A DNA stretch of 64,000 bases from Allobosea sp. (GTDB lineage: Bacteria; Pseudomonadota; Alphaproteobacteria; Rhizobiales; Beijerinckiaceae): the NCBI RefSeq assembly GCF_017308075.1, contig NZ_JAFKFX010000036.1, forward strand, positions 1 through 64,000. Reading direction: 5' to 3'. Shown here piece by piece: positions 7,983 to 16,472 of the stretch. The notes below the pieces were generated by a model. It was not told the DNA's origin. It saw only the letters and a list, made by a program, of their open reading frames with translations, and did not search any database. Both the position numbers and the translations under genes were made by a program. The number at the start of each line of letters is the position of its first letter. Position 1 is the stretch's first letter.

Positions 7983-8740
7983 TGGCCTCCGTGCTCTGGC
8001 AGGAACTCACCGCCGAGGAATTGCGGGCCAAGGCGGCGAGCGACGCCGTCGTCGTGCTCCCCGTCGCCTCGATGGAGCAGCACGGGCCGCATCTCGCCGT
8101 TGGCGTCGACACCGTGCTCTGCGGCGCCGTCTGCAAGCTCGCGGCCGAGCGCGCCGGGGATCTCGAGGTCGTGGTGGCGCCGACGCTCTGGTGCGGCATG
8201 GCCGAGCACCACATGGCCTTCGGCGGCACCTTCACCTTCGACATCCCGACCTATCGCGCCGTGCTGCTCTCGCTGCTGAAGAGCCTGGAGCGGCACGGCT
8301 TCCACCGCGTCGTGATCGTCAACGGCCATGGCGGCAACATCGCTGCGCTCTCGGCCTTCCTGCCGGATTTCGCCCGCGAGACCTCGCTCTCGATCCGGGC
8401 GACGACCTACTTCTTGCTGGCGCAGCAGGAGATGGCGCCGTTCATGGAAGACCAGACCAGCGTGATGCATGCCTGCGAGGTCGAAAGCGCGATGATGATG
8501 GCGATCGCCCCCGACCTTGTCCGCAACGAGCGGCTGCCCGAGGCCTTCGGCATGCGCGATGCCGACCCGGCGGCGCTGATGCGGCCGACGGTGGCGCGCT
8601 ATCGCCCCTTTCGCGAGATGACCGAGACCGGCGTGATCGGCGATGCCCGCAGGGCGACGCCGGAGAAGGGCCGCGCCTTCCTGGATGCGGCGGCGGACGC
8701 GCTGGTGCGCCTGCTGCGCGAGCGTGGAGACCACGCCTGA
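7982..8740 (+). CDS. Creatininase-family amidohydrolase embedded in the ugp operon
   Basis: 252 residues. Creatininase-fold motifs are intact: VASMEQHGPHL (E32, H34), VGVDT (D43), IVNGHGGN (H116) and HACEVESA (E166 and E168 region). This pattern gives a binuclear metal site. Family members hydrolyse creatinine or other cyclic or linear amides such as mycofactocin precursors and FAPy intermediates, so the substrate cannot be named. It lies between ugpA and ugpE, with its stop (8738-8740) overlapping the ugpE start as TGATG, and it was once coupled to ugpA in the same way. It is therefore a true operon member and probably acts on something the transporter imports or on a related phosphorus or nitrogen source. 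Confidence 0.85.
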   Translation: MASVLWQELTAEELRAKAASDAVVVLPVASMEQHGPHLAVGVDTVLCGAVCKLAAERAGDLEVVVAPTLWCGMAEHHMAFGGTFTFDIPTYRAVLLSLLKSLERHGFHRVVIVNGHGGNIAALSAFLPDFARETSLSIRATTYFLLAQQEMAPFMEDQTSVMHACEVESAMMMAIAPDLVRNERLPEAFGMRDADPAALMRPTVARYRPFREMTETGVIGDARRATPEKGRAFLDAAADALVRLLRERGDHA

Positions 8741-9588
8741 TGGTCGAGGACCGCCGCCTTGGCGATGCGATCGCCTATACGATCCTGACGATCGGTGTTC
8801 TGATCGTCGCCTTCCCGGTCTGGCTGACCTTCGTCGCCTCGACCTGGGACAACGCCACCATCATCAACGGTCAGTTGCCGCTCTATCCCGGGCCTTATCT
8901 GTTCGAGAACTATTACCGGATCCTCTTCGTCGGCACGTCGGGCACGACCCGCGAGCCGGTGATCGGGATGATGTTCAACTCCTTCGTGATGGCGATGGCG
9001 ATCGCGCTCGGCAAGATCTTCATCTCCGTGCTCTCGGCCTATGCCATCGTCTATTACCGCTTCCCGTTTCGGATGGCGGCGTTCTGGATCATCTTCGTCA
9101 CGCTGATGCTGCCGGTCGAGGTCCGCATCTTCCCGACCTTCAAGGTCGTCTCCGATCTGCGCATGCTCGACAGCTATCAGGGCCTCGCCGTGCCGCTGAT
9201 CGCCTCGGCGACCGGCACGCTGCTGTTCCGCCAGTTCTTCATGACCATCCCGGACGAATTGCTCGAAGCCTCGAAGATCGACGGTGCCGGTCCGTTCAAA
9301 TTCTTCAAGGACACGGTCTGGCCGCTCTCGCTGACCACCATCGCCGCGCTGTTCGTCATCCAGTTCATCTATGGCTGGAACCAGTATCTCTGGCCGCTCT
9401 TGGTCACCACCAAGGATTCGATGCAGACCATCGTCATCGGCATCCGCAAGATGATCGTCACCTCCGACGCCCTGACCGAATGGCAGCTCGCCATGGCCAC
9501 CGCCATGCTGGCCATGCTGCCGCCGGTCCTCGTCGTCATCGCCATGCAGAGGCTCTTCGTGAAGGGCCTCGTGGAAACCGAGAAGTAA
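8740..9588 (+). CDS. ugpE: ABC transporter permease UgpE
   Basis: 282 residues with six membrane segments. I place the start at the ATG at 8740, overlapping the creatininase stop (TGATG), because the first helix ([20 protein letters not shown]) begins about 10 residues later. A longer in-frame extension overlaps the creatininase gene and is not credible. The EAA loop reads [20 protein letters not shown]. It pairs with UgpA to form the translocation pore. Confidence 0.93.
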   Translation: MVEDRRLGDAIAYTILTIGVLIVAFPVWLTFVASTWDNATIINGQLPLYPGPYLFENYYRILFVGTSGTTREPVIGMMFNSFVMAMAIALGKIFISVLSAYAIVYYRFPFRMAAFWIIFVTLMLPVEVRIFPTFKVVSDLRMLDSYQGLAVPLIASATGTLLFRQFFMTIPDELLEASKIDGAGPFKFFKDTVWPLSLTTIAALFVIQFIYGWNQYLWPLLVTTKDSMQTIVIGIRKMIVTSDALTEWQLAMATAMLAMLPPVLVVIAMQRLFVKGLVETEK

Positions 9589-9595
9589 GCCGCCA

Positions 9596-10675
9596 ATGGC
9601 TCAGGTCACGCTCAGCAACGTCAAGAAAGTCTATGCCGGCGGCGTCGAGGCGGTTAAGGGCGTCTCCTTCGACATCCCGGATGGCGGCTTCTGCGTCCTC
9701 GTCGGCCCCTCGGGCTGCGGCAAGTCGACCCTTCTGCGCATGGTCGCCGGGCTCGAGACGATCTCGGCCGGCGAGGTCGCGATCGGCGAGCGTGTCGTCA
9801 ACCAGGTCGAGCCGGCCGACCGCGACATCGCCATGGTCTTCCAGAATTACGCGCTCTATCCGCATATGAGCGTCTACGACAACATGGCCTATGGCCTGCG
9901 CAATCGCGGCACGCCCAAGGACGAGATCGAGAAGCGCGTCGCCGAGGCGGCCCGCATCCTGGCCATCGAGCCTTTCCTGCAGCGCCGGCCGCGCCAGCTC
10001 TCCGGCGGCCAGCGCCAGCGCGTCGCCATGGGCCGCGCCATCGTGCGCAAGCCGCAGGTCTTCCTGTTCGACGAGCCGCTCTCCAATCTCGACGCCAAAT
10101 TGCGCGTCCAGATGCGTGTCGAGATCAAGAAGCTGCAGCGCGCGCTGGGCGTCACCGCGATCTACGTCACCCATGACCAGGTCGAGGCGATGACGCTCTC
10201 CGACAAGCTCGTGGTGATGAATGGCGGCCAGGTCGAGCAGATCGGCGTGCCCTCCGAGGTCTATCGCAAGCCGGCGAGCCGCTTCGTCGCGACCTTCATC
10301 GGCTCGCCGCCGATGAACCTTCTGCCCGGCAAGGTCGACGGCCCCGGCATCGTCGCGCTCGGCGAGGCGATCCTCCAGGCCCGCGACCTGCGCGAGGATC
10401 TGCCGGCCGGCACCGCGGTTGAGGTGGGCTTAAGGCCGGAGGATGTCGAGATCGCCTCGGAAGGCGCCGCCGGCTCGCTGCCCTTCGATGTCGATTTCGT
10501 CGAGGAGCTCGGCGCGACGCAGCTCTTTCATGGCCGGCTCGCCGAGCATGGCTTCGTCATGCAGGCGGCGACCGGCGATGTCGCGGCGCAGCCGGGCCGG
10601 CTCTGGATCACCGTCGATCCCGATCGCGTCCATGTCTTCGACGCAGCCACCGGCTTGCGGCTCGGCCGGGCCTGA
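9596..10675 (+). CDS. ugpC: ABC transporter ATP-binding protein UgpC
   Basis: 359 residues, the MalK/UgpC type ATPase. Walker A is GPSGCGKST (37-45), the signature motif is [13 protein letters not shown], Walker B is [12 protein letters not shown], and the switch His is in [11 protein letters not shown]-terminal regulatory TOBE/OB region (about 240-359) follows, including [12 protein letters not shown]. It energises uptake through UgpAE and begins 7 bases after ugpE. No ugpQ phosphodiesterase gene follows; the next feature is an intergenic repeat. Confidence 0.95.
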   Translation: MAQVTLSNVKKVYAGGVEAVKGVSFDIPDGGFCVLVGPSGCGKSTLLRMVAGLETISAGEVAIGERVVNQVEPADRDIAMVFQNYALYPHMSVYDNMAYGLRNRGTPKDEIEKRVAEAARILAIEPFLQRRPRQLSGGQRQRVAMGRAIVRKPQVFLFDEPLSNLDAKLRVQMRVEIKKLQRALGVTAIYVTHDQVEAMTLSDKLVVMNGGQVEQIGVPSEVYRKPASRFVATFIGSPPMNLLPGKVDGPGIVALGEAILQARDLREDLPAGTAVEVGLRPEDVEIASEGAAGSLPFDVDFVEELGATQLFHGRLAEHGFVMQAATGDVAAQPGRLWITVDPDRVHVFDAATGLRLGRA

Positions 10676-10683
10676 GCGCACCC

Positions 10684-10755
10684 AGGGCGCCTGCTTTCAG
10701 CGGGCGCCATCGCGTCATTCCGGGCCACTCGCTTTCGCGAAGCCCCGGCATGATG
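10684..10755. repeat. Palindromic repeat, copy 3, with adjacent hairpin after ugpC
   Basis: CGTCATTCCGGG (10713-10724) pairs imperfectly with CCCCGGCATGATG (10743-10755) around a TTTCGCGAA centre, giving a short member of the same repeat family. Just before it, two GGCGCC blocks (10686-10691 and 10703-10708) can pair as a hairpin that may end the ugp transcript; there is no U run. The rest of 10756-10955 shows no gene I can support. Confidence 0.55.
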
Positions 10756-10955
10756 GCGGAGCTCGGACAAAACATGGGAGACGCCAACCGGTCGCGGCGC
10801 GACGGCGGAAACCATTCTCCCGATTTGCTCTTTACAAGCGCCCGCGCCGGGCTTTCCCTGAGGTCAAGGCCGGAGCTGCCCGCATGAGGTCGTTCGACCC
10901 GTCTGGCGCGGCAAGCAGAGAGCCGTCTCGGGTAGCGTCATTCGGGAGTAGCGTC

Positions 10956-11636
10956 ATGTCCCGCCTTCTCGGCATTCTGGCCTTCATCTTTGCCGCACTC
11001 GCCGGCCTCGGCACGGCGCAGGCCGGCGTCAATGTCCGGATCGACCTCGCCGCCCAGCGCATGACCGTCAAAACCAGCGACGGCGAGGTCCACAACTGGG
11101 CGATTTCCTCCGGCCGCAAGGGGTTCCGCTCGCCGAACGGCGTCTATCGGCCGACCCGGCTCGAACGCAGCTGGTACTCGCGCAAATATGGCGGTGCGAT
11201 GCCCCATTCGGTCTTCTTCCGCGGCGGCTATGCCATCCATGGCACGACGGCCGTCGGCGCGCTCGGCCGGCCGGCCTCGCATGGCTGCATCCGGCTCCAC
11301 CCGGCCAATGCCGCCAAGCTGTTCGCGCTGGTCAAGAAGCACGGAGCCGGCGCGACCCGCATCGCGCTCAACGGTGCAGTCACCGACAACTACTCGCGCT
11401 TCGCCAGCGCCTCGGGCGGCAGCAAGGTCGCCAAGGCCAAGCTGAAGAGCAGCAAGAGCCAGGTCGTCCGGGCCAAGGCCAAGGCGGAGAAGGCGCAATT
11501 TGCGGCCAGGCAGCGCAAAGCACCGGGCTGGGGCGAGGCGCGCGAGCAGATCCTGCTACGACCGGGCCTGCCGCCGGGCGCCTATGGCTACCAGCCCTAT
11601 GGCGGCGGAGGTTATGGCGGTTCGGGCTGGCGCTGA
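10956..11636 (+). CDS. L,D-transpeptidase (YkuD domain)
   Basis: 226 residues. A signal peptide (1-23, MSRLLGILAFIFAAL to AQA) leads to a YkuD domain. The catalytic motif has H95 (HGT) and SHGCIR with nucleophile C111. Enzymes of this family make 3-3 cross-links in peptidoglycan or attach proteins to it, acting in the periplasm. The C-terminal third is low-complexity: a Lys/Ala-rich coil (about 145-195) and a Gly/Tyr-rich end. I chose the ATG at 10956 because GGGAG precedes it at good distance and the signal peptide starts there. It is convergent with the aldose epimerase gene, with 8 bases between them. Confidence 0.9.
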   Translation: MSRLLGILAFIFAALAGLGTAQAGVNVRIDLAAQRMTVKTSDGEVHNWAISSGRKGFRSPNGVYRPTRLERSWYSRKYGGAMPHSVFFRGGYAIHGTTAVGALGRPASHGCIRLHPANAAKLFALVKKHGAGATRIALNGAVTDNYSRFASASGGSKVAKAKLKSSKSQVVRAKAKAEKAQFAARQRKAPGWGEAREQILLRPGLPPGAYGYQPYGGGGYGGSGWR

Positions 11637-11644
11637 GGTCCTCC

Positions 11645-12529
11645 TCAGAGCGCCGCGGCCGAGACCCGCATCCAGCCTTCGAGCGTCTCGCCGGGCTGAA
11701 GCCGCCTGAGCGGTGAGGCGGCGCGGACCACGGCCTCGCTTGGAGCTCCGGCGGCGTGGCTCTGCGGCTCGACGCAGAGGAAATCGGCGCCGGCCGGCGC
11801 CCAGACCACCGGGCAGCGCAGACTCTCGCTCGCGCTGATCGTGATCGCAAGCCCGGCGGAGGGCGTCTCGATCCGTGCCGAGCCGTCCCAGCCGAGGAAG
11901 CTCCAGGCCGTCTCGGCCCCGGTGGCGAAGACTGGTTTGCCGGCATAGGGGCCGCCCGCCGGGAGTGCCTGCGTCCCGGTCGCGCGGAACTTCTCGCCGA
12001 AGATCAGCGCGCCGCTCGCGGTCATACCGAGCCGCGTATCGGGCGCGCAGGGAAACCAGGGATGCAGCCCCATGCCGAAGGGTAGGGCCGTGTCCGACTC
12101 GTTGGTGAGCGAAAGTGCGATGGTCATACCGCCTTCGCCGAGCCGGATGTCCTGCCTTGCGCGGTAGCGATAGGGGTCGGGGCCGGCACTACGGCGGTGG
12201 AGCAGCGCGGTATGGCCGGTGCTCTGTTCCGCGACCTCCCAGGCTGCCTGCCAGCCGAAGCCATGAATCGTGCCGGAAGGATCGTTAGCCGGCACGGTGA
12301 AGCGGCTCTCGCCATCGTCGACGAGGCTGTCGAAGGCGCGGTTGGCGAAGGGCAGCATCGCCCAGCAGCCGAACTTGTTCGGTGCGTTCGTCCATGGCGC
12401 GAGAGCCTCCGGCGCATGCAGCAGCCTGTGAGAACGACCATCGGGTCCGCGCCATTCCAGCGCGGCGACGATGCCGCCATGCGCGGGCGAGATCCGGGCG
12501 GCATAGGGGCCGGCTGCGAGGGCGAGCAT
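11645..12529 (-). CDS. Aldose 1-epimerase family protein
   Basis: 294 residues of galactose-mutarotase fold. The visible active-site elements are IHGFGW (first His), FGMGLHPWFP (second His) and CVEPQSH (acid Glu near residue 260). The enzyme interconverts alpha and beta anomers of hexoses or related sugars in the cytoplasm. It lies upstream of the IclR regulator on the other side of a 14-base gap and in the same direction, so it may share the regulator's transcript. A role in sugar use together with dgoK and ribokinase downstream is possible, but they are not in one operon. Confidence 0.85.
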   Translation of the reverse strand: MLALAAGPYAARISPAHGGIVAALEWRGPDGRSHRLLHAPEALAPWTNAPNKFGCWAMLPFANRAFDSLVDDGESRFTVPANDPSGTIHGFGWQAAWEVAEQSTGHTALLHRRSAGPDPYRYRARQDIRLGEGGMTIALSLTNESDTALPFGMGLHPWFPCAPDTRLGMTASGALIFGEKFRATGTQALPAGGPYAGKPVFATGAETAWSFLGWDGSARIETPSAGLAITISASESLRCPVVWAPAGADFLCVEPQSHAAGAPSEAVVRAASPLRRLQPGETLEGWMRVSAAAL

Positions 12530-12543
12530 GGGGATGGCTCCGT

Positions 12544-13332
12544 TCAGGCGATCAGGGGCTGCAGCAGCTTCTGCATTGCGCGCATGCGCGGCAGCAGATT
12601 GGTCTCGATCTCGTCGCCGGCGACGCGCTGCGACTGGACCGAGAGGTTGAAGGCGGCGGCGACCTGACCGCGGCCGTTGACCAGCGGCATGGCGAGTGAG
12701 ACCAGGCCGAGCTCGAGCTCCTGGTCGACGATCGCATGGCCCTCAGTCCGCACTTGCGCGAGGATCTCCATCAGCTTGCCGATTTCGGTCACCGTATGCG
12801 GCGTCAGCGCGTTGGGCTTGCCGGCGAGGATGCGGGCGCGTGCCTCCTCCGGATCGAGCGCGGCGAGCAGCACGCGGCCCATCGAAGTGCAGAAGGCCGG
12901 CAGGCGTGAGCCGGTCGAAAGCCCGACCGACATGATCCGGCGCTGGGCCGAACGGGCGATGTAGACGATCTCGTGCCCGTCGAGCAGGCTGGCCGAGCAG
13001 GATTCGTGGGTCTCTTCCGAGAGGCGTTCGAGGAAGGGCTGAACGAGCTTCGGCAGCGCCGTCGAGGACAGCCAGGCATAGCCGAGCCGCAACACGCGCG
13101 GCGTCAGCCGGAAGAATTTTCCGTCGAACTCGGCATAGCCGATGCGTGTCAGGGTGAGCAGGCAGCGGCGGGCGGCGGCGCGCGAGAGATCGGTGGCGCG
13201 GGCGACTTCGGCGATGGTCAGCCGGTCATGCCCGGCATCGAAGCACTCGATCACCGCCAGGCCCTTTTCGAGCGCCGCCATGTGATCGGGCGAGGCCGGC
13301 AGCCGACCTGCTTCGCTGCTTGACCCTGCCAA
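12544..13332 (-). CDS. pcaR: IclR-family regulator, PcaR/PcaU type
   Basis: About 262 residues. An N-terminal winged helix (ALEKGLAVIECF, LTIAEVARATDLSRAAARR) is followed by an IclR effector domain with the PcaR/PobR-like segment LRLGYAWLSS and the loop IMSVGLSTGSRLPAFCTSMG. I propose the TTG at 13332 as start because the first ATG (13281) would cut into helix 1; this is uncertain. It is divergent from pcaIJHG, and a 15-bp PcaR-like operator lies in the gap. In known systems the activator responds to beta-ketoadipate or protocatechuate. The aldose epimerase gene follows in the same direction. Confidence 0.85.
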   Translation of the reverse strand: MAGSSSEAGRLPASPDHMAALEKGLAVIECFDAGHDRLTIAEVARATDLSRAAARRCLLTLTRIGYAEFDGKFFRLTPRVLRLGYAWLSSTALPKLVQPFLERLSEETHESCSASLLDGHEIVYIARSAQRRIMSVGLSTGSRLPAFCTSMGRVLLAALDPEEARARILAGKPNALTPHTVTEIGKLMEILAQVRTEGHAIVDQELELGLVSLAMPLVNGRGQVAAAFNLSVQSQRVAGDEIETNLLPRMRAMQKLLQPLIA

Positions 13333-13364
13333 GACCTGTCCGTAAAGTTCGAAAATGAGAACGA

Positions 13365-13381
13365 TGTGCGATAAACGCACA
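13365..13381. promoter_or_regulatory. PcaR-type operator in the pcaR-pcaI gap
   Basis: TGTGCG-ATAAA-CGCACA is a perfect inverted repeat. Its core 15-mer GTGCGATAAACGCAC agrees at 13 of 15 bases with the PcaR site I remember from Pseudomonas putida (GTTCGATAATCGCAC). A second, weaker dyad GTTC-N8-GAAC lies next to it at 13348-13363. The sites are 20-50 bases before the pcaI start. Confidence 0.7.
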
Positions 13382-13401
13382 ACTGGTGAGGAGATGTCAA
13401 G

Positions 13402-14262
13402 GTGGCGAAATTCGTCTCCCTGCAGGAGGGGATCGAGGAGGTCCTGCGCGATGGCGACCAGGTCTCGATGGAGGGTTTCACCCATCTGATCCCGCATGCC
13501 GCCGGCCATGAGGCGATCCGCCAGGGCCGCAAGCGGCTGACCCTGATCCGGATGACGCCGGACCTGATCTACGATCAGATGATCGGCACCGGCTGCGCCG
13601 AGAAGCTGATCTTCTCCTGGGGCGGCAATCCCGGCGTCGGCTCGCTGCACCGCCTGCGCGACGCGATCGAGAATGGCTGGCCGCATCGGCTGGAGATCGA
13701 GGAGCATAGCCACGCGGCCATGGCCAACGCCTATGAGGCGGGCGCCGCCAACCTGCCTTTCGCCGTGTTCCGCGGCTACAAGGGTGTCGACCTGCCCAAG
13801 GTCAATCCAAATATCCGCTCGGTGACCTGCCCCTATACCGGCGAGGTGCTGGCGACCGTGCCGGCGCTGCGTCCGGATGCGGCGGTGATCCACGCGCTGC
13901 GCGCCGATCGCGAGGGCAATGTCCTGCTCGAGGGCATTGTCGGCGTGCAGAAGGAGGCGGTGCTGGCGGCGAAGCGCTCGCTGGTCACGGTCGAGGAGAT
14001 CGTCGAGGATTTCGGGCCGCGCAACGCCAATGCGGTGATCCTGCCGTCCTGGACGGTCACCGCCATCGCCCATGTCCCGGGCGGCGCCTACCCGTCCTAT
14101 GCGCATGGCTATTACAAGCGCGCCAACGAGTTCTACATCGGCTGGGACAAGATCGCGCGCGAGCGCGACAGCTTCTTGTCATGGATCAAGGCGAACGTCC
14201 TGGAAAAGGGCCCTGATGCGTTCGCGCAATATGCCCGGCCCCGGCGTCAGGCGGCGGAGTAA
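13402..14262 (+). CDS. pcaI: 3-oxoadipate CoA-transferase subunit A
   Basis: 286 residues, starting at GTG (13402) with GAGGAG 8 bases upstream. The sequence matches the long alpha subunit of class I CoA-transferases: DGDQVSMEGFTHLIPHAAGHEAIRQG near the N-terminus, FSWGGNPGVGSLHR and CPYTGEVLATVPALRPD later. With PcaJ it moves CoA from succinyl-CoA to beta-ketoadipate, the penultimate step of protocatechuate breakdown. First gene of the pcaIJHG operon. Confidence 0.92.
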   Translation: MAKFVSLQEGIEEVLRDGDQVSMEGFTHLIPHAAGHEAIRQGRKRLTLIRMTPDLIYDQMIGTGCAEKLIFSWGGNPGVGSLHRLRDAIENGWPHRLEIEEHSHAAMANAYEAGAANLPFAVFRGYKGVDLPKVNPNIRSVTCPYTGEVLATVPALRPDAAVIHALRADREGNVLLEGIVGVQKEAVLAAKRSLVTVEEIVEDFGPRNANAVILPSWTVTAIAHVPGGAYPSYAHGYYKRANEFYIGWDKIARERDSFLSWIKANVLEKGPDAFAQYARPRRQAAE

Positions 14263-14267
14263 GCGTC

Positions 14268-15038
14268 ATGAGCCATACTCCAACCGAGATGATGACCATC
14301 GCAGCATCCCGGCTGCTGACCAATGACGATATCTGCTTCGTCGGCATCGGCGCCCCCTCGGCCGCCTGCAACCTCGCCCGGCTGACCCATGCGCCCGGCA
14401 TCACGCTGATCTATGAATCCGGCACGCTCTCGACGCGGCCGAGCGTGCTGCCGCTCTCGATCGGCGATGGCGAGCTCTGCGACACCGCGCTAACCACCGT
14501 GCCGGTGCCGGAGATGTTCCGCTACTGGCTGCAGGGGGGGCGGATCACCATCGGCTTCCTCGGCGGAGCCCAGATCGACCGCTTCGCCAATCTCAACACC
14601 ACCGTGGTCGGCGACTATGACGCGCCCAAGGTCCGCCTGCCGGGCGGCGGCGGCGCGCCGGAAATCGCCAGCAATTGCGGGCAGATCTTCATCACCATGG
14701 CGATGGGTTCGCGCGCCTTCGTCGAGACGCTGCCCTTCATCACCTCTTTCGGCCACGGCACCGGCAAGGGCGATCGCGAGAAGCTCGGCCTCAGGACCAA
14801 GGGGCCGACCCGGGTGATCACCGATCTTTGCGTCATGGCGCCGGATCCGGAGACGGCCGAGCTCAGCGTGATCTCGCTGCATCCCGGCGTGACCCGCGAG
14901 CAGGTCCAGGCCGGTTGTGGCTGGCCCCTGCGCTTCGCCGCCGATCTCACCGAGACCCCGGCGCCGAGCGCCGAGGAACTCGAGGTGCTGCGCGGCCTGC
15001 ATGCGCGCACCAGGCAAGCCCATGGAGTGGCGGCATGA
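14268..15038 (+). CDS. pcaJ: 3-oxoadipate CoA-transferase subunit B
   Basis: 256 residues. The catalytic glutamate of CoA-transferases is visible as E50 in LIYESGTLS. The downstream GFLGGAQIDRFANLNTTVVG and KVRLPGGGGAPEIAS are diagnostic of beta subunits. It forms a heterodimer with PcaI. GGAG precedes the ATG, and the stop overlaps the pcaH start (ATGA), so translation is coupled. Confidence 0.92.
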   Translation: MSHTPTEMMTIAASRLLTNDDICFVGIGAPSAACNLARLTHAPGITLIYESGTLSTRPSVLPLSIGDGELCDTALTTVPVPEMFRYWLQGGRITIGFLGGAQIDRFANLNTTVVGDYDAPKVRLPGGGGAPEIASNCGQIFITMAMGSRAFVETLPFITSFGHGTGKGDREKLGLRTKGPTRVITDLCVMAPDPETAELSVISLHPGVTREQVQAGCGWPLRFAADLTETPAPSAEELEVLRGLHARTRQAHGVAA

Positions 15039-15745
15039 GCCTGATCTTCCCGCGCAGCGGCCTGAAAGCCCATCCGCTCAACAACTCGCCGGAGTACAAG
15101 AGCACACTGAAGCGGGCGCCCTCGCAGCCGCTGATCCTGCTGCCGCACACGTTGTCGGAGATCAGCGGGCCGGTCTTCGGCCATAGGGCGGTCGCCGAAG
15201 GCGATTCCGATCTCACCCGCCAGCATGCCGGCGAGCCGCTCGGCGAGCGCATCATCGTCAGCGGCCGCGTGCTCGACGAGGATGGCCGGCCGGTGCCGCA
15301 TACGCTGATCGAGATCTGGCAGGCCAATGCCGGCGGGCGCTATGTCCACGTCAAGGACCAGCATCCGGCGCCGCTCGACCCGAATTTCACTGGCGCCGGC
15401 CGGGCCCTGACCGATGCCGAAGGGCGCTATCGCTTCGTCACCATCAAGCCCGGCGCCTATCCTTGGCGCAACCACCACAATGCCTGGCGCCCGGCCCATA
15501 TCCATTTCTCGCTGTTCGGGCCGAGCTTTCTGTCGCGCGTGATCACCCAGATGTATTTCCCCGGCGATCCGCTCTTCCCCTTCGACCCGATCTTCCAGTC
15601 GATCACCGATGCGAAAGCGCGCGAGCGTTTGATCTCGCGCTTCGACCTCGACACCACCGAGCCGGAATGGGCGCTCGGCTACCAGTTCGACATCGTGCTG
15701 CGCGGCCGCGAGATGACGCCGACGGAGGAGCCGCATGAGCACTGA
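15035..15745 (+). CDS. pcaH: Protocatechuate 3,4-dioxygenase beta subunit
   Basis: 236 residues. The iron ligands of intradiol dioxygenases are all present: Y103, Y142 (GAYPW), H155 and H157 (AHIHFS). The N-terminal dioxygenase region (about 15-60) and the LIEIWQANAGGRY motif are typical. With PcaG it opens the ring of protocatechuate to 3-carboxy-cis,cis-muconate using O2. The start is the ATG at 15035, overlapping the pcaJ stop by 4 bases. pcaG overlaps its end by 11 bases. Confidence 0.95.
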   Translation: MSLIFPRSGLKAHPLNNSPEYKSTLKRAPSQPLILLPHTLSEISGPVFGHRAVAEGDSDLTRQHAGEPLGERIIVSGRVLDEDGRPVPHTLIEIWQANAGGRYVHVKDQHPAPLDPNFTGAGRALTDAEGRYRFVTIKPGAYPWRNHHNAWRPAHIHFSLFGPSFLSRVITQMYFPGDPLFPFDPIFQSITDAKARERLISRFDLDTTEPEWALGYQFDIVLRGREMTPTEEPHEH

Positions 15746-16316
15746 CCGCAAGGCCCCGCTCGCACTCACGCCCTCGCAGACGATCGGGCCGTTCTTCGCC
15801 TATGCCCTGACGCCGCGTGCCTATGGCGGCAAGGAGCTCGCCACCGAGCAGGTCGCGGCCGAAGGCGTCGCCGGCGAGCGCATCCGCATCGAGGGCACCG
15901 TCTATGACGGCGACGGCGTACCGGTCGGAGACGCCATGATCGAGACCTGGCAGGCCGATGCCGAAGGGCGCTTCAACGCCGCCGGCAATGCCGGTTTCAC
16001 CGGCTTCGGCCGGGCCGAGACCAGCGCCGAGGGCGCCTATTTCGTCGAGACCGTGCGTCCCGGTGCCCTGCCGGGGCCGAACGGCGCGATGCAGGCCCCG
16101 CATCTCGCGGTTTCGGTCTTCGCGCGCGGCCTGCTGGTCCGGTTGGCGACACGGATCTATTTCGACGATGAGCCCGGCAATGCCGGGGATCCGGTGCTGG
16201 CCCTGGTGCCGGAAGCGCGGCGCGCGACCTTGATCGCCAAGCGTGGCCCCGGCGGTGTCTTCCGCTTCGACATCCGGCTCCAGGGTGAGGGCGAGACGGT
16301 CTTCTTCGACCTCTGA
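15735..16316 (+). CDS. pcaG: Protocatechuate 3,4-dioxygenase alpha subunit
   Basis: 193 residues with the motifs TPSQTIGPFFAYAL and MIETWQADAEGRFN of the alpha subunit. It lacks the full iron-ligand set, as expected, because iron is held by the beta subunit. It is translationally tied to pcaH by an 11-base overlap. The pathway steps between the dioxygenase and the CoA-transferase (pcaB, pcaC, pcaD) and the thiolase pcaF are not in this window, so they must be encoded elsewhere. Confidence 0.93.
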   Translation: MSTDRKAPLALTPSQTIGPFFAYALTPRAYGGKELATEQVAAEGVAGERIRIEGTVYDGDGVPVGDAMIETWQADAEGRFNAAGNAGFTGFGRAETSAEGAYFVETVRPGALPGPNGAMQAPHLAVSVFARGLLVRLATRIYFDDEPGNAGDPVLALVPEARRATLIAKRGPGGVFRFDIRLQGEGETVFFDL

Positions 16317-16472
16317 CCGGCGCTCCACCATTGCTCCGGCGAGGGTTGGTAGCGAAATGGCCTGCATGCCCATCGACGCATACGGATCACGATTGATCCG
16401 GCGCCCTGCTTGGGGCATCGCTCACACGGTCATTCGCCTTAACCCCTGCCCATCCCATGATGCGGGGGGCTC

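Larger units (their letters stand above)
7839..7994 (+). repeat. 16-bp direct duplication flanking an inserted palindromic element
   Basis: CTGATGGCCTCCGTGC occurs at 7839-7854 and again at 7979-7994, with 124 bases between. The first copy covers the ugpA stop; the second covers the creatininase start. The ancestral junction was evidently a direct TGATG stop-start overlap, and the insertion duplicated it. This is seen base for base. The mechanism (target duplication on insertion of a repeat element) is inference. Confidence 0.85.
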
